Position numbers and translations under genes: made by a program
The notes under the pieces: generated by a model
The model's database searches: none
Told to the model about the DNA's origin: nothing
Seen by the model: the letters and a program-made list of their open reading frames with translations, nothing else
Shown: positions 8,998 to 17,461 of the stretch, in pieces
Layout of the letters: every line of letters begins with the position of its first letter
How positions within the stretch are numbered: the stretch's first letter is position 1
Source of the DNA: Herminiimonas sp.
Lineage (GTDB): Bacteria; Pseudomonadota; Gammaproteobacteria; Burkholderiales; Burkholderiaceae_D
Reading direction: 5' to 3'
DNA length: 47,590 bases
Assembly: GCA_014377845.1 (NCBI GenBank)
Contig: JACMOV010000111.1
Coordinates: forward strand, 1-47,590

Positions 8998-9453
8998 ATG
9001 GCACGAGAAGATTTTGCGTTTTTTCATCCGCTACGCGTGCGCTGGTCAGAGGTCGACATGCAGGCGATCGTCTTCAACGGTCATTACCTGACGTATTTCG
9101 ATGTCGCCTTCACCGAGTACTGGCGAGCCACCGGCTTGCCGGATGTCCTGCAGCAGGCGCGCGACGGGCGCGAACTGTTCGCTCGCAAGGCGACCATCGA
9201 GTACATGGCACCGGCGCGGTTCGACGACGTGCTGGAAATCGGTGTGCGGTGCGCAGCGATCGGACGCTCGTCGGTGCGCTTCGTGCTGGAGATCTATCGC
9301 GCCGCCGACACCGGCAATAGCCCGCTGCATCTGATCTCGGGTGAGCTCGTCTATGTCCATGCCAATTCGGTGCTGCGCAAGGGAATGCCGATCAGCGATG
9401 CCTGGCGCGAGCGACTGTGCGCCGTTGAAAAGATTGCGCCAATAGCAGCGTGA
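8998..9453 (+). CDS. acyl-CoA thioesterase, 4HBT/FadM-like
   Basis: 151-residue single hotdog domain. The N-terminal VRWSEVDMQAIVFNGHY holds D20, the active-site aspartate of the 4-hydroxybenzoyl-CoA thioesterase family, followed by YLTYFDVAFTEYW, the start of the central helix. Family members (YbgC, FadM) hydrolyse acyl-CoAs and clear slow intermediates from beta-oxidation. It is the last gene of the plus-strand acyl-CoA cluster, 127 bases after the hydrolase, and its stop faces the converging NRDE gene 41 bases away. No terminator hairpin is obvious between them. Confidence 0.88.
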   Translation: MAREDFAFFHPLRVRWSEVDMQAIVFNGHYLTYFDVAFTEYWRATGLPDVLQQARDGRELFARKATIEYMAPARFDDVLEIGVRCAAIGRSSVRFVLEIYRAADTGNSPLHLISGELVYVHANSVLRKGMPISDAWRERLCAVEKIAPIAA

Positions 9454-9494
9454 TTCTTGATGCCTGATCTGTCGCGCTGACCTGATGCAGCAGT

Positions 9495-10220
9495 TCAGCG
9501 AATCGCGCGTTCATCCAGCGAGACCGACTTGTCCGCCCGCAGCTGCACCACGGTCGAGACCCGCGTCCCATAGGTCGGGGACTCGATGCAGACGGCCGAC
9601 AGCAGGCGCTCCATCTCCAGGCTGACGCCGGTTTTCGGCAAGCGGCAATCGGAAGCACGGGTGGTGTCGCTCAACATGTCGAAATAGGCATCCTCCGGCG
9701 CGCCCTGGCAGAGCATGCTGGCGAACTGCGCCTTGGTGCGGACCACTTTCGGCCACGGCGCGTCGAGTCGATCATTGGACAGACCGTAAATGCCGGGCTC
9801 GAGCGGCTGGCCGTTGCGGGCGTCGCCATGATCGCGGTTCGAGTACCAGATCATCGTGTGATCGTCGCCGATCAGCAGGTTAAAGCCGTTGAAATCGTCG
9901 GTTCTGGCCTTGTTCCGGGTGACATACTCGGACGGCGTGTCTTCACCGGCAAGGTAATCGGCCACCAGCGCGCCGCGCGAGGGTGCACCGTCGCGACGTT
10001 CCGATGGCGCGCGGATGTTGGTCAGCGCAGCGAAGCGGCCGGCGCGGGAGACACCGAGCCAGGTGCCGCCGCCACGCAAGTCGCGGCCCGCGTAGACCTG
10101 CGGATGGTCTTCCCACCAGCTCGCCGGCGCGGCAGGACGGTCGTAGAACTCGTCACGATTTGCCGCAGCGATCAGTGGCGCGCCGGGTATTAACTTCCAC
10201 GCAAAAACAATCAGGCACAT
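9495..10220 (-). CDS. NRDE family protein (TANGO2-like)
   Basis: 241-residue member of the NRDE family, the bacterial relatives of eukaryotic TANGO2. The naming motif is intact near the N-terminus: MCLIVFAWK then AANRDEFYDRPA. LRGGGTWLGVSRAGRFAALTN follows, also typical. The starting Met-Cys resembles an N-terminal nucleophile arrangement, a feature of the fold. The molecular role is not established; heme or lipid handling has been proposed for homologues. The start overlaps the stop of the DUF4936-like gene by 10 bases, so the pair is translationally coupled. It ends 41 bases from the converging thioesterase. Confidence 0.88.
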   Translation of the reverse strand: MCLIVFAWKLIPGAPLIAAANRDEFYDRPAAPASWWEDHPQVYAGRDLRGGGTWLGVSRAGRFAALTNIRAPSERRDGAPSRGALVADYLAGEDTPSEYVTRNKARTDDFNGFNLLIGDDHTMIWYSNRDHGDARNGQPLEPGIYGLSNDRLDAPWPKVVRTKAQFASMLCQGAPEDAYFDMLSDTTRASDCRLPKTGVSLEMERLLSAVCIESPTYGTRVSTVVQLRADKSVSLDERAIR

Positions 10221-10498
10221 GGCAGACTATCCAGAAAATATTCAACGTGGCGGCTACCGTCGATCAGTGAGGGCAGGTCGGTTCGCGCGAGCGCCGCATC
10301 GAGCAGGGATTCAAAATCCGCCGGCGCCGACAGATACACTTCCATCCAGGTGTGCCGGTCCTCGACTGCCTGCGGGCGTCGCTTGAGACCGCAACGCACG
10401 CGGCATGCGCTACGCAACGCGTCCTGCATTGCGCCGACCGCCGTCTGCAGTCGTTGCGCATCGACAGCGCGGGCCCGGTAGTAAATATACAAATCCAT
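10211..10498 (-). CDS. DUF4936 family protein
   Basis: 95-residue small protein starting MDLYIYYR, with a strand-helix-strand pattern and a central WMEVYL. It matches my recollection of DUF4936, a short betaproteobacterial family of unknown function with a ferredoxin-like or dimeric alpha-beta appearance. I chose the ATG at 10498 because homologues begin at MDLYIYY and the upstream extension is arginine-rich and unlike protein. It overlaps the NRDE gene by 10 bases and probably sits in one transcript with it. A tandem duplication and an AT-rich candidate promoter lie upstream. Confidence 0.75.
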   Translation of the reverse strand: MDLYIYYRARAVDAQRLQTAVGAMQDALRSACRVRCGLKRRPQAVEDRHTWMEVYLSAPADFESLLDAALARTDLPSLIDGSRHVEYFLDSLPCA

Positions 10499-10528
10499 CA
10501 GAGATGCTTGCCCGTCACGCGCTTGAAG

Positions 10529-10550
10529 TAAGCCAGTCGTAAGCCAGTCG
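10529..10550. repeat. 11-base tandem duplication upstream of the DUF4936 gene
   Basis: GTAAGCCAGTC is repeated twice without spacing, about 30 bases upstream of the minus-strand start codon. It would lie in the leader of the DUF4936-NRDE transcript. Confidence 0.8.
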
Positions 10551-10636
10551 GAAATGCTGCTCGGTTTGCGGTCCGCAGACGACGCTTGCCGGGCCCCTCG
10601 TCGAAACCGGCGCCGCATTGCGACCCGGTCTCGTTC

Positions 10637-10670
10637 TAATATTTAATTCTCTAAGGAATTATATTTAAAT
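10637..10670 (-). promoter_or_regulatory. AT-rich islet with perfect minus-strand TATAAT
   Basis: A 34-base block of about 90 percent A+T inside a GC-rich spacer. On the minus strand it contains TATAAT (10663-10658), 160 bases before the DUF4936 start; no good -35 box is seen at 16-18 bases. It also holds a small hairpin, TAATTC (10644-10649) with GAATTA (10656-10661). It may be the promoter of the DUF4936-NRDE pair, or part of the end of the ygfZ transcript. Confidence 0.35.
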
Positions 10671-10766
10671 GCTCACGACATGCATTGCAATTCGTCGTGT
10701 TTTGCGGAAGGTGTTCCATTGATGCCACGTAATTACATCAGTACAAGGCTGGTTTTTATTGCACGG

Positions 10767-11855
10767 TTACCGCAAGTCCGGCCGATCGGCGTCCGCCAGT
10801 GCGTACGGCAACGCGTGGAATGTCAGGAGCGGCCCGTCGATCGCGCCGAGATGCACCGTCGATTCAAGTGCGGCAAGTTTGATTTCGACCAGGCATGCCG
10901 TGGCGCCCGGGGTCATCTCAGCCGCATTGACGACCATGCCGCAGGCCTGATCCGGATCGGCACTTGAGAACACTTCGGTGCCTGCCGCGACATCGGCTGC
11001 GATGACGGTCGCCGGCATCATGCGGCGCTTGAGCTTGCCAAGATACTGGCTGCGCGCGACGATTTCCTGGCCGGGATAGCAGCCCTTCTGAAAATTCACG
11101 CCACCGACCGCTTCGAAATTGATCATCTGCGGCACGAATTGCTCTTGCGTCGCGGCGGTCACCAGGGGAATTCCGGCCCGTACTTCCGTCAGCTGCCAGG
11201 CCGACGATCCCGCCGGCTGGAGCATGGCGCTCAAGCGAGGCCAGGCCGATTGCGCGGTCTGCGGATCGGTGACCCATACATAACGGACCACGCCGGCCGC
11301 CGCCGGATCGCCTACATCACCGGTGTCGGCAAGCCGGATCAGGCTGCCGGCTTCGGTATCCACCTTGGCATAGGGCGCATCCGGCAGTACCGGAAACCAC
11401 GCGCCAAGCGCCGCCGTCGCAGCCAGGCCAACGAGACCGATCTGGACCAGGTCGTCGCCGCGGTCGGCCAGCTTGACCTTGGAACGCATGATGAACATCT
11501 GCAGGCGCTTCTGTATCGCCGGCTGCAATTGGCGCGGCAACTGCAACAGGACGGAATCGACCGATTTCCAGAGCAGGAAAGTCGCCATCAGCCGGCCCTT
11601 GGGCGTGCAGTAGCCTGCCAGCCGGGCGTGTCCGGTATCGAGTTTCTCGACATCGTTGGTCAACTGGTTGTGCAGGAAATGGGCGGCGTCTTCACCAGTA
11701 GCGGCGATCAGGCCGAAGTGCGTCAGCGGCGTCATGAAGTTGGTGACGGGCGGCGTGGTGCTGTTGCCATGTTCGCCGAAACCGCCGATGGCAAGCGTCT
11801 GCGCATCGATGTCGCGTGCGCCCTGGTGTTCAAGAAAAATGATCCAGCTCTGCAT
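10767..11855 (-). CDS. ygfZ: folate-binding Fe/S cluster repair protein YgfZ
   Basis: 362-residue protein of the YgfZ/GcvT-like family, which binds tetrahydrofolate and helps maintain certain iron-sulfur enzymes such as the radical-SAM methylthiolase MiaB. The diagnostic signature KGCYPGQEIVARSQYLGK, with its conserved cysteine, is present in the last third. The N-terminal half includes HFLHNQLTNDVEKL and GRLMATFLLW, as in family members. I favour the ATG at 11855 (MQSWIIFLEHQGA) over in-frame ATGs further upstream, because homologues start there; no strong ribosome-binding site supports any of them. It diverges from mltG, a common arrangement in Burkholderiales. Confidence 0.92.
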   Translation of the reverse strand: MQSWIIFLEHQGARDIDAQTLAIGGFGEHGNSTTPPVTNFMTPLTHFGLIAATGEDAAHFLHNQLTNDVEKLDTGHARLAGYCTPKGRLMATFLLWKSVDSVLLQLPRQLQPAIQKRLQMFIMRSKVKLADRGDDLVQIGLVGLAATAALGAWFPVLPDAPYAKVDTEAGSLIRLADTGDVGDPAAAGVVRYVWVTDPQTAQSAWPRLSAMLQPAGSSAWQLTEVRAGIPLVTAATQEQFVPQMINFEAVGGVNFQKGCYPGQEIVARSQYLGKLKRRMMPATVIAADVAAGTEVFSSADPDQACGMVVNAAEMTPGATACLVEIKLAALESTVHLGAIDGPLLTFHALPYALADADRPDLR

Positions 11856-12129
11856 AGGTTCAGTCAAAAAAACGCGGTTTGTACGATCATCCATTATCAT
11901 GACGACTGGGCTGGGAGCGTATCGCCGCCGCACCCGGTGCGTCACGATGCGCTGACCTGATTATAGTGGTGCAGCCGATTGCGTGCCCAGGGGTGCGGCA
12001 GATGCGGCCGATGGCGCTCATGTCACGTATGCCGCCCAAATAGTCCAAGTCGCGAATGCCCCGCATGTCACTGGCGCCGCCGCCAATTTCGGGCGGATTC
12101 GCCTTTCATCCGTTTCATTGGGCTGACTC

Positions 12130-13113
12130 TTGATTAAAAAACTGTTCCTTTTTGTTCTACTCGTTGCGATCCTGGCCGCCGGCGGCGTCGCCTGGTGGGC
12201 AACGCAACCGATCACGTCGGTTTCCCAACCGCCGGTCGATTTCACGATACTGCCAGGCAGTGGCGTCCGCAGCACCACCGAACAGATTGCTGCCGCCGGC
12301 GTGCCGGTGGAGCCGAAACTGCTGGAGCTTGTGGCGCGGGCCAACGGCAAGAGCGCTCGCATGAAGGCTGGCAGCTACACCCTGAAGCCCGGCACTACGC
12401 CGGTTCGGCTGATCGAGCAATTGATCCGGGGTGAATTCGCGCAGGAGTCGCTGGCAATCATCGAAGGCTGGACCTTCGGCCAGATGCGGCGGGCCATCGA
12501 TGCGCATCCATCGCTGCGGCATGACACCGCAAAGTTGCGTGAACCGGAACTGCTGGCAAAGATCAGCCCCGACCTCAAGATCTCAGAGGGCGAGTTTTTC
12601 CCCGACACCTATCGCTTCGCAAAGAATTCGAGCGATCTGCAGGTCTACCGGCAGGCATTTTCGGTCATGCAGAAAAAGCTCGACGAGGCCTGGCGCCAGC
12701 GCGCCGCTGACCTGCCTTATGAAAATCCTTATCAGGCACTGATCATGGCCTCGATCGTCGAAAAGGAAACCGGCCGGCATGCCGACCGCACGCTCGTCGC
12801 CAGCGTGTTCGTCAATCGGCTCAAGCGCGGCATGCTGCTGCAGACCGATCCGACCGTCATCTACGGCATGGGCGAGCGCTACCAGGGCAAGATCCACAAG
12901 CAGGATCTATTGACGGATACGCCATTCAATACCTACACACGGCCCGGCCTGCCGCCGACGCCGATCGCATTGCCGGGCGCGGCTGCATTGCAGGCGGCCC
13001 TGCATCCGGCGCAAACGGATGCGCTGTATTTTGTTTCGCGCGGCGATGGCACCAGCCAGTTTTCGGATAACCTGAACGACCACAACCGGGCGGTGAACCA
13101 GTACCAGCGGTAA
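12130..13113 (+). CDS. mltG: endolytic murein transglycosylase MltG
   Basis: 327-residue YceG/MltG protein that cleaves nascent glycan strands and so ends peptidoglycan chain synthesis. One N-terminal membrane helix (about 4-24) anchors it in the inner membrane. The catalytic glutamate lies in SIVEKETG (E211). The following INRL-like [19 protein letters not shown] is the family hallmark. The only good N-terminus uses a TTG start at 12130; the weak Shine-Dalgarno region suggests modest translation. It precedes tmk by 53 bases and holB after that, the usual order in many proteobacteria (pabC-mltG-tmk-holB), here without pabC directly upstream. Confidence 0.95.
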   Translation: MIKKLFLFVLLVAILAAGGVAWWATQPITSVSQPPVDFTILPGSGVRSTTEQIAAAGVPVEPKLLELVARANGKSARMKAGSYTLKPGTTPVRLIEQLIRGEFAQESLAIIEGWTFGQMRRAIDAHPSLRHDTAKLREPELLAKISPDLKISEGEFFPDTYRFAKNSSDLQVYRQAFSVMQKKLDEAWRQRAADLPYENPYQALIMASIVEKETGRHADRTLVASVFVNRLKRGMLLQTDPTVIYGMGERYQGKIHKQDLLTDTPFNTYTRPGLPPTPIALPGAAALQAALHPAQTDALYFVSRGDGTSQFSDNLNDHNRAVNQYQR

Positions 13114-13166
13114 TATTTTCCGCATCCGCCGTATCGGTGCATCACCCCTTACTGTTTTTGCAATCC

Positions 13167-13775
13167 ATGACACCAGGTAAATTCATCACCTTCGAAGGCA
13201 TCGACGGCGCCGGCAAATCGACCCATGTCGCCTTCGTCGCCGACCGCCTGGCGCAGGGCGGCCATCGGATCGTCACCACGCGCGAGCCAGGCGGTACCGC
13301 GCTTGGCGAATCCTTGCGCAGCCTGGTACTGCACCAGTCCATGCACCTCGAAACCGAAGCGCTCCTGATGTTTGCGGCCCGCCGTGAGCATCTGGCCCAG
13401 GTCATCGAGCCCGCGCTGGCGCGCGGCGATTGGGTCATCTCCGACCGGTTCACCGATGCGACGTTTGCCTACCAGGGTGGGGGACGCAAGCTCGATCTCG
13501 ACAAGCTGCGTCAACTGGAGCGCTGGGTGCACCCGCACCTGCAGCCGGACCTGACGCTGCTTTTCGACGTGCCGCTCGAGGTGGCGCGCCAACGGCTCGA
13601 CGCCACCCGAAACCTCGACAAGTTCGAACAGGAGGAGGCAGATTTCTTTGCCGCGACGCGTGCGGAATACCTGCGGCGCGCGGCGGAGTTCCCGCAGCGA
13701 TTCCGGGTGGTTGATGCAACGAGGACCATTCCAGAAGTGCACAAACAGCTTGAATTTATACTTTCAAGTATTTGA
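13167..13775 (+). CDS. tmk: thymidylate kinase
   Basis: 202 residues. Phosphorylates dTMP to dTDP with ATP for DNA synthesis. The P-loop [11 protein letters not shown] is at the N-terminus, the substrate loop is TTREPGGT, and the DR motif lies in [18 protein letters not shown], which also contains the LID. I chose the ATG at 13167, which gives the standard N-terminus; an upstream start at 13137 would add ten residues. The gene ends in an AT-rich stretch that continues into the spacer before holB. Confidence 0.96.
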   Translation: MTPGKFITFEGIDGAGKSTHVAFVADRLAQGGHRIVTTREPGGTALGESLRSLVLHQSMHLETEALLMFAARREHLAQVIEPALARGDWVISDRFTDATFAYQGGGRKLDLDKLRQLERWVHPHLQPDLTLLFDVPLEVARQRLDATRNLDKFEQEEADFFAATRAEYLRRAAEFPQRFRVVDATRTIPEVHKQLEFILSSI

Positions 13776-13836
13776 TTAATATAAATTTAATCTTCTACTC
13801 AAGAAATCACTTTTAAAGTAAATTCTTCATTAAAGA
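13751..13836 (+). other. AT-rich junction between tmk and holB with two palindromes
   Basis: About 85 bases of about 80 percent A+T that cover the end of tmk and the whole spacer. They contain ATACTTTCAAGTAT (13758-13771) and ACTTTTAAAGT (13809-13819), both inverted repeats. holB has no clear ribosome-binding site here. The stretch may hold a secondary promoter or a protein-binding site. Confidence 0.4.
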
Positions 13837-13839
13837 CCC

Positions 13840-14874
13840 ATGCAAACCCAGCTCTATCCGTGGCACATGCCGGCGTGGCAATCTCTCCAGCAGATGCGGG
13901 AGCGGCTGCCGCATGCGATCCTGTTGCACGGCACGGCCGGTACCGGCAAGCGGGATTTTGCGGCCCACTTCGCGCAATCGCTGCTGTGCCAGCAGCCGTC
14001 GGGTGACGGTCAGCCATGCAATACTTGCGCGTCTTGCGGCTGGTTCGGGCAATACAGTCACCCGGATTTTCGCCGGGTCCGGCCCGATATTCTCGAAGAC
14101 GGTGAGGGCGAGGCGGACGAAGCCGCCGAGGCGGATACCAAGAAGACTGCCAAATCCGCCAAGGCGCCCTCCAAGGACATTCGCATCGAGCAAGTCCGCG
14201 CCCTGGCGGGATTCATGAACATCTCGACGCACCGCAACGGCAACCGCGTGGTGCTGCTGTATCCGGCCGAGAGCCTCAATACCGCCTCGGCAAACGCGCT
14301 GCTCAAGACACTGGAGGAGCCGCCGCCGAACACGGTGCTGATCCTGGTCTGCAACCGGATCGACCGCCTGCTGCCGACGATCCTGTCGCGCTGCCGCAAG
14401 TTCGGCATGCCGATGCCGACACGAGAGCAGGCCTTGGCCTGGTTGTCGGCGCAGCAGGTGGCGGATGCGGATGTCTGGCTCGACGAGCAGGGTGGCGCGC
14501 CGCTCGCGGCGTTCGACAAGGCGCAGGGCGGCGATCGTGCCGACCTGGACGCATTTCTGCAGCAACTGGCGCGCCCGGGACGCGAAGCAGCGCTGGCCAT
14601 GGCCGACAAACTCCAGAAGGCGCCGGTACCCGAGCTCGTCGCGTGGCTGCAACGGTGGCAGTATGATGTGTTTTCCTGCAAGCTTTCGGGCACAATCAGG
14701 TACTACCCGCGCCATCGCAAGCAGTTGACGGCGCTGGCGGCGCGCGCCAGTACCCGCGATCTGATGGCAGGATTACAGGCAGTTGCGCAGCGGCGCGCGG
14801 TGGCGGAGCATCCGTTGTCGCCGAAGCTGTTCATCGAAGACATGCTGCTCGACTACGCTCGCCTATTTTCTTAA
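13840..14874 (+). CDS. holB: DNA polymerase III subunit delta'
   Basis: 344 residues. Clamp-loader stator of the replicative polymerase. An AAA+-like N-terminal domain carries a Walker A-like GTAGTGKR and a four-cysteine zinc module between C50 and C66. The sensor region has LLKTLEEPPPNTVLIL and LSRCRKF, both hallmarks of delta'. Between about residues 82 and 113 there is a charged insert, acidic (EDGEGEADEAAEAD) then basic (KKTAKSAKAPSK), not found in the E. coli protein and probably a flexible loop. The start ATG at 13840 is the only reasonable one. PilZ follows after nine bases. Confidence 0.93.
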   Translation: MQTQLYPWHMPAWQSLQQMRERLPHAILLHGTAGTGKRDFAAHFAQSLLCQQPSGDGQPCNTCASCGWFGQYSHPDFRRVRPDILEDGEGEADEAAEADTKKTAKSAKAPSKDIRIEQVRALAGFMNISTHRNGNRVVLLYPAESLNTASANALLKTLEEPPPNTVLILVCNRIDRLLPTILSRCRKFGMPMPTREQALAWLSAQQVADADVWLDEQGGAPLAAFDKAQGGDRADLDAFLQQLARPGREAALAMADKLQKAPVPELVAWLQRWQYDVFSCKLSGTIRYYPRHRKQLTALAARASTRDLMAGLQAVAQRRAVAEHPLSPKLFIEDMLLDYARLFS

Positions 14875-14883
14875 GGAACGGAC

Positions 14884-15273
14884 ATGGCAGAACTTCCCGG
14901 CAATTCGATCGGCGGCGCGCCCGGCGTACGCGCAACGCGGCCGTCGGTGCTGTCGCTGCCGATCAAGGAAAAGGCGGCGCTGTATGCAGCCTACATGCCG
15001 TTCCTGACGAATGGCGGCATTTTCGTGCCGACCTCCAAACCGTACAAGATCGGCGAAGAGATCTACCTGATCCTGACCCTGATGGACGACGCCGCAAAGT
15101 ACCCGATCGCCGGCAAGATCGCCTGGATCACCCCGGCCGGCGCCAACAACAACAAGGCGCAGGGCATCGGTGTGCATTTCTCGGCGGATGAAAGCGGCGT
15201 GCGGGTCAAGCAGCGTATCGAGGAATTGCTCGGCGCGGCGATCGGCTCGACCCGCGCCACGCATACGCTCTGA
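14884..15273 (+). CDS. PilZ domain protein
   Basis: 129-residue, single PilZ-type beta-barrel protein of the kind encoded next to holB in many beta- and gammaproteobacteria (PilZ, type IV pilus assembly). NGGIFVPTSKPYKIGEEIYL and AGKIAWITPAG are the core strands. The arginine-rich c-di-GMP motif (RxxxR before the barrel) and the D/NxSxxG motif are not clearly present; this matches the pilus-type PilZ proteins, which do not bind the nucleotide well. AAGGA precedes the ATG at 14884. It is the last well-spaced member of the mltG-tmk-holB run. Confidence 0.85.
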   Translation: MAELPGNSIGGAPGVRATRPSVLSLPIKEKAALYAAYMPFLTNGGIFVPTSKPYKIGEEIYLILTLMDDAAKYPIAGKIAWITPAGANNNKAQGIGVHFSADESGVRVKQRIEELLGAAIGSTRATHTL

Positions 15274-15323
15274 GCGGCGCGCAAGCGACGCTTCGCCTCC
15301 GCCGGATTGCGCTGATCAAGCCG

Positions 15324-15914
15324 GTGAAGCAAACAACGCCGGGCCTACCTTCAACTTTACCGAACCTTTCATCCGTGTCCGCCTCTTTGCCCACATCCTC
15401 GCCCGCCAACGGGCCGCATCCCTACGCCCACCGCATCGCCCGCGGCGAAGACTTGCCTGAGATCGTCGCCATCTACAACAGCACCGTCGCTTCGCGCATG
15501 GTGACGGCCGACACGGAACCGGTCAGCGTCGCCTCGCGGCAACACTGGTTCGACGACCACCCGCCGCAGCGCCGGCCGTTATGGGTGGTCGAGCAGGACG
15601 GCGCGATCATCGGCTGGCTGTCGTATTCCAATTTCTATGGCCGGCCGGCGTATTCCGGCACCGCCGAGCTCTCGATCTACCTGCATGAAGCGCATCGCGG
15701 CAAGGGACTCGGGCGCTACCTGCTGGCCGAAGCGATTGCGTTTGCACCACAGATCAAGGTCCACACCCTGCTCGGATTCATCTTCGGCCATAACGAGCCG
15801 AGCCTGCAGCTGTTTGGCCGGTTCGGCTTCGCCCGCTGGGCGGAAATGCCTGGCGTGGCGACCCTCGATGGGGTCGAACGTGACTTGATCATCCTTGGCA
15901 AGCGCGTGGCCTGA
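15324..15914 (+). CDS. GNAT family N-acetyltransferase
   Basis: 196-residue acetyl-CoA-dependent N-acetyltransferase of the phosphinothricin/methionine sulfoximine acetyltransferase (Pat/YncA) type. The acetyl-CoA binding loop is HRGKGLGRYLL near residue 126, preceded by the strand AELSIYLHE. The IYNSTVASR and WFDDHPP segments are typical of this branch. The C-terminus has GFARWAEMPGVATLDG. The start is uncertain: a GTG at 15324 gives the length quoted and a Ser/Pro-rich leader, while a GTG at 15375 would remove 17 residues. No clear ribosome-binding site decides it. Natural substrate is unknown. Confidence 0.85.
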   Translation: MKQTTPGLPSTLPNLSSVSASLPTSSPANGPHPYAHRIARGEDLPEIVAIYNSTVASRMVTADTEPVSVASRQHWFDDHPPQRRPLWVVEQDGAIIGWLSYSNFYGRPAYSGTAELSIYLHEAHRGKGLGRYLLAEAIAFAPQIKVHTLLGFIFGHNEPSLQLFGRFGFARWAEMPGVATLDGVERDLIILGKRVA

Positions 15915-15992
15915 GCGTCCCGGACCGTGGTCTGAGCGCGACCACCGTCGCACGGGCCGCTGCCCGCGTCGCGAAGCGATTACAATCACTCG

Positions 15993-16775
15993 ATGTACAT
16001 CGACTCCCATTGCCACATCAATTTCCCCGAGCTCGCGGCGCGCCTGCCTGAAATATTCGGCAAGATGACCGAGAACGCCGTCTCGCATGCCTTGTGCGTT
16101 TCGGTCAACCTGCCGGATTTTCCGCAGGTTCTCGCCATGGCGGAGCAGCATCCGCATATCTATGCGTCGGTCGGCGTCCACCCCGACTACGAAGACACGC
16201 CGGAGCCGTCCGTGGCGCAACTCGTCGCCCTGGCCGCGCATTCGAAAATCGTCGCCATCGGCGAAACCGGCCTCGACTATTTCCGCCTGACGGGCGATCT
16301 GGAATGGCAGCGCGAGCGATTCCGGGTGCATATCCGGGCCTCGCGGGCGACCGGCAAGCCACTGATCATCCATACCCGCGCGGCCTCGGCCGATACGATT
16401 CGCATCATGCAGGAAGAGGGCGCGGGCACCGATGCCGGTGGTGCCGGCGGCGTGATGCACTGCTTTACCGAATCGCTGGAAGTGGCCGAAGCAGCGATTG
16501 CGATGGGCTTCTACATTTCCTTTTCCGGCATCGTGACGTTCAAGAGCGCCAAGGACCTGCAGGCGGTAGCACGCGCGGTTCCGTTGTCGAGCATGCTGAT
16601 CGAAACCGATTCGCCGTACCTTGCGCCGGTGCCGCACCGGGGCAAGATGAACGAGCCCGGTCTGGTGCGCCATGTCGCCGAATTCCTGGCCCCGCTGAAA
16701 GGCGTCAGCGCCGAGGAAATCGGACGGGTCACGACCGAGAATTTTTTCCGTCTTTTCAGGATGGCCCATGCGTGA
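15993..16775 (+). CDS. TatD family metal-dependent hydrolase (DNase)
   Basis: 260-residue TIM-barrel metallohydrolase of the TatD/YcfH family, with 3'-5' exonuclease or DNA-repair roles in characterised members. The metal-binding HxH is H6/H8 in DSHCHINF. IGETGLDYF gives the bridging glutamate, IIHTR and MHCFTES further histidines, and ETDSPYLAP the last aspartate. The family length is normal. In many genomes YcfH follows holB, as here with PilZ and GNAT in between. The stop overlaps the next gene, the ankyrin protein, by 8 bases. Confidence 0.93.
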   Translation: MYIDSHCHINFPELAARLPEIFGKMTENAVSHALCVSVNLPDFPQVLAMAEQHPHIYASVGVHPDYEDTPEPSVAQLVALAAHSKIVAIGETGLDYFRLTGDLEWQRERFRVHIRASRATGKPLIIHTRAASADTIRIMQEEGAGTDAGGAGGVMHCFTESLEVAEAAIAMGFYISFSGIVTFKSAKDLQAVARAVPLSSMLIETDSPYLAPVPHRGKMNEPGLVRHVAEFLAPLKGVSAEEIGRVTTENFFRLFRMAHA

Positions 16776-17424
16776 GAAAAAATGGTTGCGGGCGATGTGC
16801 CTCGGGGTGCTCGCTGCTGCAATGGTCCTGGTGCCGGCAGCGCATGCCGGCGCCTACGACGATTTTTTCAAGGCACTGCAGCTCGACCTGTCGCAAAGCG
16901 TGAAGTCGCTGCTGGCGCGGGGCTTCGACCCGAATTCGGTCGACCCGGAGCGGCGCGATCCGGCGCTTGTCTACGCGGTGCGCTTCGAATCGCTCAAGGT
17001 GCTGCCGGTGCTGCTGTCTTCACCCCAGATCAATATTGAAGCAAGAGCGCCCAACGGCGACACCGCGCTCATGGTGGCTGCCTACAAGGGCGAGAAGGAA
17101 GCCGTCGCGCTGCTGCTGGAAAAAGGCGCCGAACCCAACCGTCCCGGCTGGACCGCGTTGCATTACGCGGCAGCATCCGGCAGTGTCGAGATCGTCAAGA
17201 TGCTGCTCGAGAAATCCGCCTACATCGATGCCGAGTCGCCCAACAAGACCACCCCGCTGATGATGGCCGCCGCCTCCGGCAAGACCACCGTGGTCGAACT
17301 GCTGACCGCGGAGGGCGCGGACCAGACCCTGAAAAACGACCGCGGCATGACAGCGCACGACTTTGCCGTCAAGTTCGCTGACGTGACCAAACCGGCGTCC
17401 ATGGGCCTGCCGATGGCGTATTAG
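16768..17424 (+). CDS. secreted ankyrin-repeat protein
   Basis: 218 residues. A signal peptide (about 1-28, ending PAAHAG) predicts export to the periplasm. Ankyrin repeats follow from about residue 33 to 205. The clearest are GDTALMVAAYKGEKEAVALL, WTALHYAAASGSVEIVKMLL and TTPLMMAAASGKTTVVELL. A more degenerate repeat precedes them, and the last one ends MTAHDFAVKF. Ankyrin repeats bind proteins; the partner is unknown. The gene starts inside tatD (8-base overlap), so translation is coupled. It converges on hpnE with a 37-base spacer. Confidence 0.92.
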   Translation: MREKKWLRAMCLGVLAAAMVLVPAAHAGAYDDFFKALQLDLSQSVKSLLARGFDPNSVDPERRDPALVYAVRFESLKVLPVLLSSPQINIEARAPNGDTALMVAAYKGEKEAVALLLEKGAEPNRPGWTALHYAAASGSVEIVKMLLEKSAYIDAESPNKTTPLMMAAASGKTTVVELLTAEGADQTLKNDRGMTAHDFAVKFADVTKPASMGLPMAY

Positions 17425-17461
17425 CGCGCCTGGGTAGAACGGGTCGCGCCCGGCCGGGCTG

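Noticed and set aside
10680-10967. 95-codon plus-strand frame opposite the ygfZ end
   Set aside because: Overlaps ygfZ on the other strand in a GC-rich shadow; no recognisable product.
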